From Palaemon carinicauda (Eukaryota; Arthropoda; Malacostraca; Decapoda; Palaemonidae), in the NCBI RefSeq assembly GCF_036898095.1, contig NC_090750.1, positions 83,699,447 to 83,763,446 on the forward strand: 64,000 nt of DNA, given 5' to 3'. The position numbers were made by a program, and so were the translations under genes. Below the pieces are notes generated by a model that was not told the DNA's origin, searched no databases, and saw only the letters and a program-made list of their open reading frames with translations. Numbering within the stretch: the first letter of the stretch is position 1; each line of letters starts with the position of its first letter. This document shows positions 13,378 to 23,268 of the stretch, one piece after another.

Positions 13378-13695
13378 CTGGAAGAGACGTCATAACAAGT
13401 GTAATCTTTATTTCAAAATTTATTTTCACTAATATTACCATAACTGTTATAAATACCAGCATTATCAATTCATAATATTGAAATTTTCATATGGAACAAG
13501 TAAAAAGTTTATCAAATTTTCAATCATGAAAGAAAACATCTCTTGAAAATATTACATATACGAAAAAATAAAAAAAACTACATAAAACCTTAAAAAACTA
13601 AATTATATAATTGGAGAATAATGGATTAAGGTAGTTACAGATACAATAAAACTTAGATATGAAAATCCCTACACTACTTGGAAGTTTTCATAGTG

Positions 13696-13820
13696 CCAAA
13701 AACAAATTTGTACTAGCTCAAGGAACTTTGTGGCACCTCAGTAGTTATTGATACTCAACAAAAGCAATTACTCCAAAAACAAATTTGTACTAGCTTAAGG
13801 AATTTTGTGGCATCTCAGTA
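13696..13820. repeat. Local direct duplication of about 49 bp
   Basis: Two copies of a roughly 49-base unit (CCAAAAACAAATTTGTACTA...) occur at 13696-13744 and 13772-13820, 76 bases apart with a few substitutions. This is a small local duplication inside a MARF1 intron, with no coding content. Confidence 0.8.
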
Positions 13821-13854
13821 GCATAATTTACTTTTGAGAAACACATTAGGTCTG

Positions 13855-14612
13855 TGTCTTCTTCAATTGCACAAAAAATTGTCTTATTGAGAAAGTCTTT
13901 TAAGATTTGCGGTGATCAATCTATTCTGAAGAAGTGTTTTAATTCTTTCATTCTACCTTGTTTTGAGTATTGTTCTCCTGTCTGATGTTCAGCTGCTGAT
14001 TTTCATCTTAATTTGTTGGACAGAAACTTACGGTCTATTAAATTTCTTATTCCTGATCTAGATATTAATATTTGGCACCGTCGTTCAATTAGTTCATTAT
14101 GCATGTTGCATAAGATTTTTCATAACTCTGACCATCCTTTACATTCAGATTTCCCTGGACAATTCTATTCTGTTCGTAATACTAGGCAGGCAGTTAATTC
14201 TAATAGCCAAGCCTTCTCCATCATGAGGCTCAATACTACACAGTATTCTAGAAGTTTTATTCCAGCTGTTACCAAGTTGTGGAATGATCTTCCTAATCGG
14301 GTAGTTGAATCAGTAGAACTTCAAAAGTTCAAAGTTGGAGCAAATGTTTTTATGTTGACCAGGCTGACATGAGTCTTTTTATTGTTTATATATGACAGAT
14401 CTGTTTTTGACGTTGATAGTTTATATAAGACATACAGTATCTGTTTTGACGCTGTTACTGTTTAGAATGATATATTGTTAATTTATTCTCATCATTTATT
14501 CATTCCTTATTTCCTTTCCTCACTGGGCTATTTTTCCCTATTGGAGCCCTTGGGCTTATAGCATCTTGCTTTTCCAACTAGGGTTGTAGCTTGGCTAATA
14601 ATAATAATAATA
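13855..14612 (+). mobile_element. CR1/Jockey-like LINE, 3' part with (TAA)n tail
   Basis: The plus strand encodes the C-terminal end of a LINE polyprotein. LRKSFKICGDQ and LPCFEYCSPV (then a stop in place of the following Trp codon) run into CSAADFHLNLLDRNLRS, RRSISSLCMLHKI and FIPAVTKLWNDLPNRVV (open frame 14013-14372). These succeed each other in the C-terminus of CR1/Jockey-type elements. The 3' UTR contains CACTGGGCTATTTTTCCC and CCAACTAGGGTTGTAGCTTG and ends in (TAA)n at 14600-14614. The same 3' tail recurs, inverted, at four other places in the window. The RT core is absent. Confidence 0.8.
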
Positions 14613-14614
14613 AT

Positions 14615-16000
14615 AAGATTGACAACTAGCAAAACATGTTCCTCACACTTCACCTACGAGACAATAAATAAAGCCTATGGAAGAAGCCATAGCACAATAT
14701 TTCCCAGCCATGGTGTGCAGTAAATCCTAATCACTATTTTTTGGATTGAGATAATTAACATTTAAATAAATTATCTCGAAAAGATATAGATCCAAGATTA
14801 GAGTTATCTGAACAATACAATATAAAAAAAATCTAAAGCAATATTGTTGTACCAAAAGCAACATCAACTATTATCAAAATCTTTGAAAAAAAATCACAAA
14901 GTAGAATCTGTATGAAACCAAATGGGTTGACTGACTAAAGCTAGGCAGATGCCTTTATATATTAAATGAAGATGTTTGAACAATTCTAAACAATTGGAGA
15001 GCTGGAAAAATACTTCCAAAAGGTTACAGTAGGTAAAAGTTAATTTCTAGATTGAAAAGAGCAATAAGGTAACTTTTACCCCCTTTACAGGTCAGACAAT
15101 AAAAGCTGTACAGCAAACAGAAATGTTATCAGCCTCAATACATCGCAGGTCTTTAAGGCTAGAGAAGTAACACGATGCCATTTTAAAAATATCATGCCTA
15201 CAATTTCATTGGCACTTTAAGAATATTCTAGAACTAGTGATGCTAAACCCAAGATTTCCTTTAATTCTAAAAGTTTGGAAATCACAGGTGGAGATGCCAG
15301 ATGTTTTAAGATTAGGAAAGAGAAAAATAGCCATCCTTTACATCTCATACAATCAATACCATTAATGCCCATTCCAACCTATGAAATAGTCAATCCATTC
15401 CTAAAATCACAAGAACAATGCCCATAGGTCACTGCTCTCTAAAATAAATAGGATAGCCAAATCTGAGAAAAATACATCCTCCTTAGCATGCTATATTATA
15501 TCCAAAAAGGACATTAAACTCTTGTGGTTTGGAAATCATTTACAGTACCAAACTAGGTTATCCAATTATCTCTGGGAGTGCCAACTAAACAATCACCAGT
15601 AAAACAACAAAATATCAGCTGATACACCAACACCGCTACTTTTATATGTAATACGATAACTTCAAACCTAAAATTGTTTGATGTTACTCAGTACTTCTCA
15701 TCTGGTAACTAGAATATGAATGCTCAGAGATAATGAACATTAAAACTTGATAAAAACCATATCCATACTTTATGGTGTAAGGTTAGCAATTGTGAAAACA
15801 TATAAAAACTTTATATGAAATTCCACAAAATTAGATGCAGTCAGTATGTGACTTAGGATATAATCATTATAAGTAATCACAACATCTGAGGCCAGTGGGA
15901 CAAAATACCTTAAACATTGTCCAGCTCTCGAAAGGGGACATCTAAATTCATCTGACTGAGCTATATCTATGCCTTTATTTTCTCTTAATATTAATCTTAC
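14615..16000. other. MARF1 intron sequence without recognisable features
   Basis: AT-rich sequence between the CR1-like LINE and the donor of the upstream NYN exon. I found no coding, RNA or repeat signal. Confidence 0.5.
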
Positions 16001-16161
16001 CTGTATCGGAGGTCATACAATTCTGTGGCAAAATTAGAGTCCCCTGAGATAAGAACAATTGTAGCACCATGCCCATGAATGTCAGCGAACCGTCTCATAC
16101 TTTGAAGAAGTTTATCATCAGCTGCATTCTTAACAGTACTCCCAACATGTACTATATTTAC
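16001..16161 (-). CDS. MARF1: MARF1 exon: central NYN domain with catalytic acids
   Basis: A 161-nt exon with acceptor CGCAG before 16161 and donor GTAAG from 16000 downward. It enters in phase 0 and leaves in phase 2. The 53 codons start [19 protein letters not shown] and include [10 protein letters not shown] and [26 protein letters not shown] and the Asp of SGDSNF are the second and third acidic motifs of the NYN/PIN-like nuclease, expected to bind metal together with the Asp of WDIEN in the upstream exon. Conservation to vertebrate MARF1 is high here ([16 protein letters not shown] type). No defect is visible. Confidence 0.9.
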
Positions 16162-16504
16162 CTGCGAAAATCAGTGAGCGAATCAATATGAAAATTTTCA
16201 TTTAAATTTTATCAAGAAAAACCTGACAAAATCTATTTCAGGAATAAAAACTAATTTCTCCAACATACCAGTCATGTGTCAAAAAATATGTAAAAGAAAA
16301 TAATTTAAAAGAAAAAGCGAGTCAGGAGGGCTCAAGTATGTTACTGTATGTGTCTAAGGTCCCTTAGATCTCCAGTTATTGGCTGAATCCCACTTTGAAT
16401 AGTCTGTTATAGCTGCAACAGAACCATGGGGGTTCTGGAGGAAAACAATTTTATTACAGTAATGGGATTGTTAGAAACATTTTTTCGTATAGTTATAAGA
16501 AATG

Positions 16505-16756
16505 TCACAAATTTTTAAAGTAATCTTTATTTTTCCTAACTATACAAACCTGAGTCCTTTAATAGGAGTATGATTTTAGCAAAGCTGGAACTCGGTTGTT
16601 AAATTTATAACAAAGTGGTGGTAGTTACCGGCGAGTGGCTAATAAGACCCGTCCACCGACAGGCCACAGAGCAGCCACTTTGACCCTAACCTGGGACATA
16701 CAGGGTGGTTGAGGTTGGAAGTGTAACTTAAAGGCCTCAGCTTTGTATAGTAAGGA
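16505..16756 (-). repeat. Left ITR/ICR remnant of an older DIRS-like element (host of element 1)
   Basis: The sequence from about 16510 (TTTATTTTTCCTAACTATACAAACC...) to 16650 includes a block whose reverse complement (ACTACCACCACTTTGTTATAAATTT) matches 24648-24672. The end at 16725-16756 (AAAGGCCTCAGCTTTGTATAG) is the inverse of 16540-16562, as an ICR would be. It therefore looks like the 3' ITR plus ICR of a DIRS-like element whose other ITR is at 24620-24740. Related ends occur at 44545-44712 and 53310-53400. Confidence 0.65.
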
Positions 16757-16978
16757 AAAATCACAAATTCTAAATAATTTGTATTTTTCCTAACATACTT
16801 ACCGAGAACTACTTTCTTAGGAGTACCTGGAATCTCCTCTCATCCGACCAGAGTTTTGCGTAGTTTACCCTACTTCCGTTTTCTGTGAGGACTACCTCAG
16901 GCGGAAAGATACGTGCCCTGAGGCTAATCCCGAGTCAGGCTGCGTGCTAGCTTGGGTCTCGACCCTCAGTAAGTTCTT
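16757..16978 (+). repeat. Element 1 left (3') inverted terminal repeat
   Basis: About 220 bases that match the reverse complement of 23037-23268 with few differences (shared blocks GTACCTGGAATCTCCTCTCA and GGCTAATCCCGAGTCAGGC). The outermost 40 bases differ between the two ITRs, as usual in DIRS elements. Confidence 0.88.
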
Positions 16979-17039
16979 GGATGCTTAATTACCTAAGGGT
17001 CAGTAAGGCACTCGGGGAAGGAAGGGAGGGCCATTAGAC

Positions 17040-17150
17040 GAAAGTAGTTCTCGGTAAGTATGTTAGGAAAAATACAAATTACTTAGAATTTGTGATTTGT
17101 TCCAACACGGAGACTTACCACGAACTACTTTCTCAGGAGACTTACACTTT
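17040..17150 (+). repeat. Element 1 internal complementary region (ICR)
   Basis: The first half (AAAGTAGTTCTCGGTAAGTA...) is complementary to the outer left ITR. The second half (TTCCAACACGGAGACTTACC...) matches the inverse of the outer right ITR. In the DIRS replication model the ICR templates circularisation of the cDNA. A G-rich purine block precedes it (17014-17030). Confidence 0.85.
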
Positions 17151-17470
17151 AGGAGGTGGGAGTGGCTTCCTGACCTCTAGACTCAACTAAGCAGGACGGC
17201 AAGGGACCTAGATAGGAGACTAGGTTCAAAGTTGGCCGGAAAACGAAACGTAGGGAAAACTACACAAAGAGCTCATGTCAGTGTCTAAGTAACTCACCCT
17301 TAAAACATTACTCGATGCTGTGTCCGATGACGATGTTGTGAACTGATGTCTTGTGCAGGCTCTACCTGAGTTATCTCCGGGGGGAAGGAAAAGGGGAAAG
17401 GAAGGACAAGGGGGATAGGTAAACGAACCTGTGTCTCTTGCTACCCACGATTGTACCTGGGGCTACACCA

Positions 17471-18511
17471 TTAAATCGCCTGGAGCGTGGAGATGACTGT
17501 TCCTATAGAGAACCCGTCTAAAGACTTCCTCGAACATTCCTTGAGGTAGTGAGTTGTGAAGGTAGACTGGTTCGACCAGGTGCCTGCTCTAAGGATCTGA
17601 GCCACTGCCATGTTCTTCTCGAAGGCTAGGGAGGTACTTAGACCCCTAATGTCATGGGGCCTGGGGTTACCTAGCAGGGGAAGACCCGCACTGCTATAGG
17701 CCGTGATAATCACCTGTCTTAGCCAAAAGGAGATGGTATTCTTTGAGACTTGCTTTTTCACTGTGCCCGTGGAGACAAAGAGGTTCTTGATACCAGGGCA
17801 GAGACTAGCCGTCCTTTCCAGGTATTTCCTTACGGCTCTGACGGGACACAACTTCAAATCCTCCGGATTACCTGACCGAGGAATTGCTGGAATTGTGAAG
17901 CCCTCGAACTTGGGATCCCAGACAGCTGGATTCTGGGTCTTAGCCACAAACGATGGGACGAATTGAAGGAGATCTCACGCCAACCCTTCGCGTGTGAGAT
18001 TTCGTAGGACAACCCGTGGATTTCCCCCACCCTCTTTGCTGACGCCAAAGCTAACAAAAAGACAGTCTTGAGGGTGAGCTCCCTGTCCACTATGTCCTTC
18101 AAGGGTTCGAACGGGGGTTCACTCAACATCAGAACTCTTGCCACGTCCCACTGCGGTACCCTGGAGGCTTGAGGAGGACATGCTTGTTCGAAGCTCCTGA
18201 TGAGCATAGAGATGTCTTGAGGAACCCAGATCAATGCCCTTCAGGAGGGAAACTTGGCCTAAGGCTGCACGGACTCCCTTGATGGCCGGTATTGACATGC
18301 CGACCACGTCTCTGAGGTGTACGAGGAAGTCCGCAATGTCCGGGATAGAAGCCCTTAGTGGCTTGATGTTTCTGGAGGAACACCATTTCGTAAATGTGGT
18401 CCATTTTGCCTGGTAGACCACTGCCGATGAACGCCTCAGATAACGCGACATTTTTTCCACTGTCCCTGCCGAATACCCCTCCTTCCTTAGGAGACGCTCG
18501 ATAACCTCCAC
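17471..18511 (-). pseudogene. Element 1 tyrosine recombinase, in three frames
   Basis: The integrase of the element: a tyrosine recombinase that would insert circular DNA without target duplication. The N-terminal SAM-like core (GTVEKMSRYLRRSS, VYQAKWTTFTKWC, IADFLVHLRD) lies in 18511-18230. The middle (LTLKTVFLLALASAKRVGEIH with the first catalytic Arg near 18030) lies in 18234-17990. The C-terminal part, with PHDIRGLSTS (His and second Arg, near 17655) and FTTHYLKE (nucleophile Tyr near 17550), lies in 17947-17471. All four catalytic residues are visible, but at least two frameshifts separate them. Confidence 0.85.
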
Positions 18512-19274
18512 GCGTGAAGGCGAAGATATCGAGGATTGTCGTGGAACCTTTGGAAGTGGGGCTGTCTGGCAGAGACCACGGGGGAAGGCACACTAGCTCT
18601 TTTAGATCCGCGAACCACTCCCTCTCCGGCCACCAGGGCGCTACCAAAGTCATCCTTAGGTTGTGAGCTGTCCTTACCCTGTTGAGCACTTGCCTGATCA
18701 ATGCGAAGGGAGGAAAAGCGTATACGTCGAGATTGTCCCACCTGTGTTGGAAGGCGTCCTCCAATGTCGCCTTTGGGTCTGAGACAGGAGAACAGAATAC
18801 GGGGAGTTGTGCATTCAGCCTTGTTGCGAAAAGATCCATTACTGGCGAACCCCACTTCTGGATGATGAGCCTGGCTACTTCTGGGTGCAGAGACCACTCG
18901 GTTCCCACCACCTGGCCCATCCTGCTGAGTCCGTCGGCCAGGACATTTCTTTTTCCTGGAATGATCCTCGCTGTGATCACGATTTGTTCTGACTCGGCCC
19001 AATCCAGGATCTCCAACGTGAGATCGCACAACTCCTTCGATTTCAGTCCTCCCTGTTTCTTTATGTATGCTACTACTGTGGCGTTGTCGCACATCAACAC
19101 CACTGTGTTTCCCCGTAGAAGACCGATGAACTGTAGGCACGCTTTCCGAACAGCTCTCATCTCTAGGATGTTGATGTGTTGTGCTTTTTCTTCCTCCGTC
19201 CAAACGCCCCTTGCTGACTTCCCGAGAAGGTGTGCGCCCCATCCTTCCTTGGAGGCGTCTGTGAAGAGAAGCAT
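18231..19274 (-). pseudogene. Element 1 RNase H and methyltransferase-like segment
   Basis: The frame opens with LLFTDASKEGWGAHL (first RNase H Asp), then INILEMRAVRKA (Glu), VVLMCDNATVVAYI (Asp) and GKRNVLADGLSRMG (last Asp). The RNase H would remove the RNA template during cDNA synthesis. The segment after it (VMDLFATRLNAQLPVFCSPV, VYAFPPFALI, MTLVAPWWPEREWF) corresponds to the conserved methyltransferase-like domain reported for DIRS elements. Near 18540 the frame leaves homology and the YR follows in another frame. It is separated from the RT core by a frameshift, so the polyprotein is broken. Confidence 0.82.
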
Positions 19275-19289
19275 CTCGGGGGGCTCGGC

Positions 19290-20380
19290 TGCGAAGGGTG
19301 TTCGTCCGATCTTGCCACCACTCCAGGGATTCTTTAGTCTCTAGAAGAACAGGAACTACCTTGTGGGGGGAGTCTACTTGGTTCCAGAGTCCCTTCAAGT
19401 TCCACTGGATACCCCTGAGTTTGAGTCTCCCTTGGGGAACCAGTTTCTCCAATGATACTACTGTAGGGGACCTATTAACCTCTGCCAGTCCTTTGCTTTC
19501 CTGGGTTGTCCTGATAAGAAAGAACGGAGGACCTGGTCTAGGTTGTTCAACCTCTCCTCCGACAGAAAGGCTCTCACTAGCAAGGAGTCCAGAACCATCC
19601 CCAAGTAAGTCATCCTGGTGGAGGGAGAAAGGTGGGACTTCTCCAGGTTGACGGTGATGCCCAGAACTTTGCAGAACTGTAGTAGCTCCGCGCCTTGTTC
19701 CTCCAAAACTTCCTCTGAGGATGAAAGGAGCAACCAGTCGTCCAGGTAACGAATCAGGCGAATACCCCGTTCGTGAGCTCACCCTGAGACTGTCGCAAAG
19801 ACCCTCGTGAAGACCTAAGGCGCTGTTGACAGACCGAAGCAGAGGGTCTTGAACTGCAAGATCTGGGCACCCATCTCACCCGAAGATACTTCCTGCTGGA
19901 GGGGTGAATTGGGATCTGAAAATAAGCGTCCTTGAGGTCTATGGACATCATGAAGTCCCCTTCCCTCAAGGACTCTAGGACCGACTTCGGGGTGTCCATC
20001 TTGAAGTCGGTCTTGCACACAAACTTGTTGAGGGCTGACAGATCTATGACCGGTCTCCAACCTCCCGTCGCTTTCTCCACCAGAAAGAGTCGACTGTAGA
20101 ACCCCGGGCCCGGTTGCTGTACCCTTTCCATTGCTCCTTTCGCCAACATCGTGGAGACTTCTTCCTGTAAGGCTGTCCTCTTCAAAGGATCCTCGGGTGC
20201 CAACCACTCCGCCTGTCTGGCCGGAATCAGAGGTGGCGGTTCTGCCAGGAACGGTAGTCTGTACCCCTCCTTCAGCACCGTCACTGTCCACGGTTCCGCT
20301 CCGTGGTCTTTCCATGCTTGCCAAAAAAGTCTGAGGCATCCCCCTACCTGAGGCTTGGGCAGGAGTAGGGGGCCTCTCAC
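19290..20380 (-). pseudogene. Element 1 reverse transcriptase, frameshifted
   Basis: The frame 20380-19880 gives GFYSRLFLVEKATGGWRPVI, DLSALNKFV and SIDLKDAYFQIPIHPSSRKY with the first catalytic Asp. A frameshift near 19870 leads to LQFKTLCFGLSTAP in the next frame, then RYLDDWLLLSS (YLDD, near 19740) and NLEKSHLSPSTRMTYLGM (about 19650). Another frame carries the connection to RNase H (19480-19290). Both catalytic motifs survive in sequence but not in one frame. The domain arrangement and YLDD box are typical of DIRS. Confidence 0.85.
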
Positions 20381-20469
20381 CCTATCTTCTTCTGGAGGAC
20401 CTACCTGAACGCCCTCTCCTGGAGGCGGAGTATGACGTTCTAAAAGTGGCTGGAGCTAACGGTGCTCCT

Positions 20470-22302
20470 CTACGGGGGGGCTGCGACGGCTGCGACCAAG
20501 ACGTAGAAGGAACGTCTCCTTGTCTGGCTAGGAGAGGCTCGAGGAGTAGTGGGGCCATCGGACGCAGGTCTCCTGTGAGCGGGCCTCCTCATGGCTTGGG
20601 GTCTGGGGACGCTCACTTCCTTCCTCTTCATAACCTTCTCCATAATCTCCTCCGCCTCCTTCAGGGGGAAAAGCACGTCACCCCACACGGGCAGGCTCCT
20701 CAAGGCCCTCGCCTCCCTGTCCGGGATCCGCTTGGACAACTTGCTCAATACCGTATCCCTTCTTTTAAGTACCCAGTTGGCCGACTGAGCTAGAGACTGG
20801 AACGTTAAAAACTTTAACGCCCTACCTCCCGAGATAATTAGTTCCTTCAGGAGCGCTTGATTAGCTGGAACTGATAGGTCGTAGGAGGCCTGGATGCCCA
20901 CTAGAGTCGAGGCCCACCAGTCTAACCAGGAGGCGACGTTGACTAGGTCCTTAGCCATCTCCTCCATCATTGTCGCCTCTGACTGGGAGAAACAGATTGG
21001 AGCTGAAGAGGCTCTGTCTTCCGGGGCTCCCTGGCCTAAAACTTCAAGGGAGGCTTCCATCTTACAGGCTCCTGGTCGTTGTCCTTCCGGCAAATAGAAT
21101 TTACTCTGGGACCTCAGTCCCTGGAGTAACTTCGAGGTACTTTGCGATTTGGGGGCTTCTGCATTGCCCGACACAACCTTGTTGATGTGAGTATGACCAA
21201 GTCTCACGTCTCTGGCCACAGGCAGAGCTAGGGAGGGTTTTTGTTGGACGGGGGCCTCCATTAGCCTATTGAGGCTAGAACGCCAAGCATCTTCGTCGGA
21301 GGGAACAGGTTCCTCTATCCTATGGTGCTTCCTTATGAGGCCAATCACCCTCCTATAGGCCGAGTCCTCCGCTGGCGCGGCCTCTGCGTCGTCGTCGGCG
21401 TCCTCCCTCTGGCGTTGAGCCACTGTCCCGACGGGCGCCTCCGCACAAAGTTGTGGTCGTAGGATGGGCACTGCCGCGGAGGCGAGCGCTTCCGTCCTCT
21501 GTCTGTCCTTCATTATGGAGGGCGCGGCTTCCGTGGGCTTGCCCGACGGAGGAAGCCGTCCCTGCTTGTCCAGAGTCAGAGCTGCCTTCGATGACTCGAC
21601 GAGGCTGCTCGTCCGAAAAGGCGACTCCCTCCGCTGGGCGGATTGAGTCGGCGCTTTCGCGGTCTTACGCGTGTCGGAAGGGGTTCTTGAGGTCGCGTCC
21701 CTCCAAGGGTCAAGCTTGTGGCTGGAGGAGGACCTTCCTGGCGACTTATCTCTGGGGAGCCAACCCGAAGAGCTCGGGATCGAAGTGAAGTCTGCGAGCT
21801 TACTGCGGGGGACGAGGACCCATTTTTCCCTTGGAGATCTGCTCCTCCTGAATTTCCTCCTCGGGGACCTGGACCGTCTTCTTCCATGCCGCGACCTGGA
21901 ACGTGACCTCGAATGGGAGCGCCTTCTCCTGGATCTATCCCGTTTTCGCCGTTGTCTCCTCTGTGCTTCTCCTTCTGACGAGACTGAGGACCTTTCCGCT
22001 GAAGATTCCGACGAATCCTCATAACACGTCCGCGGGGCAGGGGCATGGAGAGTGGGCGGCTTGACGACTTGCTGTGTTCCGGAGGTCGAAGGTTGCAGAA
22101 ACACATCTGGAACTGACGAAAGAAGAGCTGGGGGCGATCGTGGCCGCTCGACATTCTGAAACCAGGATCCAAGGCCCTCCTCCGTCCTCAACGGGGATCT
22201 ACAGGCCGTCCTCGGGGGAATCCATGCGAGGGGATCCGCCAACGAAGAGTCTTCCTTCTCTAGGGCACCTTCAGCTGTGGAGGTACCTGAAATATAAGCC
22301 AT
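20470..22302 (-). CDS. Element 1 Gag, main part with an SR domain
   Basis: A 610-codon open frame encoding the bulk of the DIRS Gag-like protein. Residues about 115-160 (21823-21960) form an arginine/serine-repeat domain with repeated RSRSRS and SPRR units, like SR splicing factors. This is followed by an acidic/charged region and a helical part with MMEEMAKDLVNVASWLDWW and LLKELIISGGRALKFL, probably the capsid-like section. The C-terminus is Pro/Arg-rich. The frame overlaps the upstream 22260-22826 frame by about 40 bases; the protein seems to begin there and to have been split by a 1-base shift, so the Met at 22302 is probably not the original start. Confidence 0.75.
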   Translation of the reverse strand: MAYISGTSTAEGALEKEDSSLADPLAWIPPRTACRSPLRTEEGLGSWFQNVERPRSPPALLSSVPDVFLQPSTSGTQQVVKPPTLHAPAPRTCYEDSSESSAERSSVSSEGEAQRRQRRKRDRSRRRRSHSRSRSRSRHGRRRSRSPRRKFRRSRSPREKWVLVPRSKLADFTSIPSSSGWLPRDKSPGRSSSSHKLDPWRDATSRTPSDTRKTAKAPTQSAQRRESPFRTSSLVESSKAALTLDKQGRLPPSGKPTEAAPSIMKDRQRTEALASAAVPILRPQLCAEAPVGTVAQRQREDADDDAEAAPAEDSAYRRVIGLIRKHHRIEEPVPSDEDAWRSSLNRLMEAPVQQKPSLALPVARDVRLGHTHINKVVSGNAEAPKSQSTSKLLQGLRSQSKFYLPEGQRPGACKMEASLEVLGQGAPEDRASSAPICFSQSEATMMEEMAKDLVNVASWLDWWASTLVGIQASYDLSVPANQALLKELIISGGRALKFLTFQSLAQSANWVLKRRDTVLSKLSKRIPDREARALRSLPVWGDVLFPLKEAEEIMEKVMKRKEVSVPRPQAMRRPAHRRPASDGPTTPRASPSQTRRRSFYVLVAAVAAPP

Positions 22303-22826
22303 GAAGCAGGCGAAGAAACAGGGACATTCTTACTCCACATGGGGTCATCCGACGAGACGTGACCCCCCGCAAGCATAAGGGCATCGTCTCGAGGACCCCC
22401 ACCAACCTCACCTTCAGGCCCCCCACTTGCCTGTAAAGAAGCAGCAACCCCACTATCCCGAAGACAAGACTCCTGGGGAAGAACCGATGGTTTCTTCTCT
22501 GCAACGGACTTACCTTGTCCCCTACTCTGGGTAGGGGAAGATGGAAGGGAAACCCCATCAGACTTTCCTCCTGGGGACGTCAAAGGCGAAGAGGTGCTAG
22601 TCTTCCTGGGCGACCTCTTGGAAGACTTCTTTTTCTTCGTACCAAAACGTACCCACTGCACCTCATTCCACGACACCCACTCCGGGAACGTGTCCGATGG
22701 GAACGAACACAATCTACCCCTGCAGGACGAGCAAAGGGAATGCGGATCTACCTCCGGCTTAGATAAAAACGCACCACACGACTTCCCGGCCCTAGGCCCA
22801 GGACAACAGCGGGGATGCTCCATCAC
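22260..22826 (-). CDS. Element 1 Gag N-terminus with Cys-rich motif
   Basis: A 188-codon frame starting MMEHPRCCPG. It carries the motif CGAFLSKPEVDPHSLCSSC followed closely by RGRLC, a Cys/His cluster compatible with a zinc ribbon. Then come WVSWNEVQWVRFG and a lysine/serine stretch KKKKSSKRS. The same Cys-DPH-Cys-x2-Cys arrangement is found in element 5 (about 62160-62270) and in a relic at 55309-55626, so it marks the N-terminus of Gag in this group. The frame ends at 22260 and Gag continues in the neighbouring frame at 20470-22302. Confidence 0.72.
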   Translation of the reverse strand: MMEHPRCCPGPRAGKSCGAFLSKPEVDPHSLCSSCRGRLCSFPSDTFPEWVSWNEVQWVRFGTKKKKSSKRSPRKTSTSSPLTSPGGKSDGVSLPSSPTQSRGQGKSVAEKKPSVLPQESCLRDSGVAASLQASGGPEGEVGGGPRDDALMLAGGHVSSDDPMWSKNVPVSSPASWLIFQVPPQLKVP

Positions 22827-23036
22827 GCACTAACACAACACAGCAAGACACAGGAACGCAATGGAAAGGATAAAAGGATAAGGATCACACATGGAAACAC
22901 AAGGGAAGGCACAAGGTTATCAAGTGATACCGCGAGAACACAAGGGAGAGCACAGCGATACACGTGGGAGACACGCGGGACACAAAAAGTCGCACTGAGA
23001 TAAGGAGAGCGTCGAGATGATATCACGACGCGACCA

Positions 23037-23268
23037 GAGAACTTACTGAGGGTTGAGACCAAAGCTAGCACGCGGCCTGACTCGGGATTAGCCTCAGGGC
23101 ACGTATCCTTCCGCCTGAGGTAGTCCTCGCAGAAAACGGAAGTAGGGTAAACTACACAAAACTCTGGTCGGATGAGAGGAGATTCCAAGTACTCCTAAGA
23201 AAGTAGTTCGAGGTAAGTCTCCGAGTTGGAACAACTACAAATTACTTTAAAAATTTGTGATTTGTTCC
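23037..23268 (-). repeat. Element 1 right (5') inverted terminal repeat
   Basis: Inverse partner of 16757-16978. It lies upstream of the gag start (22826) in the element's sense and probably holds its promoter. Confidence 0.85.

Larger units (their letters stand above)
16757..23268 (-). mobile_element. DIRS-like retrotransposon, element 1 (SR-Gag lineage)
   Basis: A 6.5-kb tyrosine-recombinase retrotransposon in a MARF1 intron, coded on the minus strand. Order 5' to 3' in its own sense: right ITR (23037-23268), gag (22826-20470), RT (20380-19290), RNase H plus methyltransferase-like segment (19274-18540), YR (18511-17471), ICR (17040-17150) and left ITR (16757-16978). The ICR joins sequences complementary to both outer ITR ends, which defines DIRS elements. 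It is GC-richer than its surroundings and belongs to a different lineage from elements 2-5. RT and YR are frameshifted. It lies within an older DIRS-like element. Confidence 0.88.

Noticed and set aside
18487..19782. A 431-codon minus-strand open frame as a separate gene
   Set aside because: Only short parts match the RT-RNase H connection of element 1. The rest is the RT and RNase H region read in the wrong frame.
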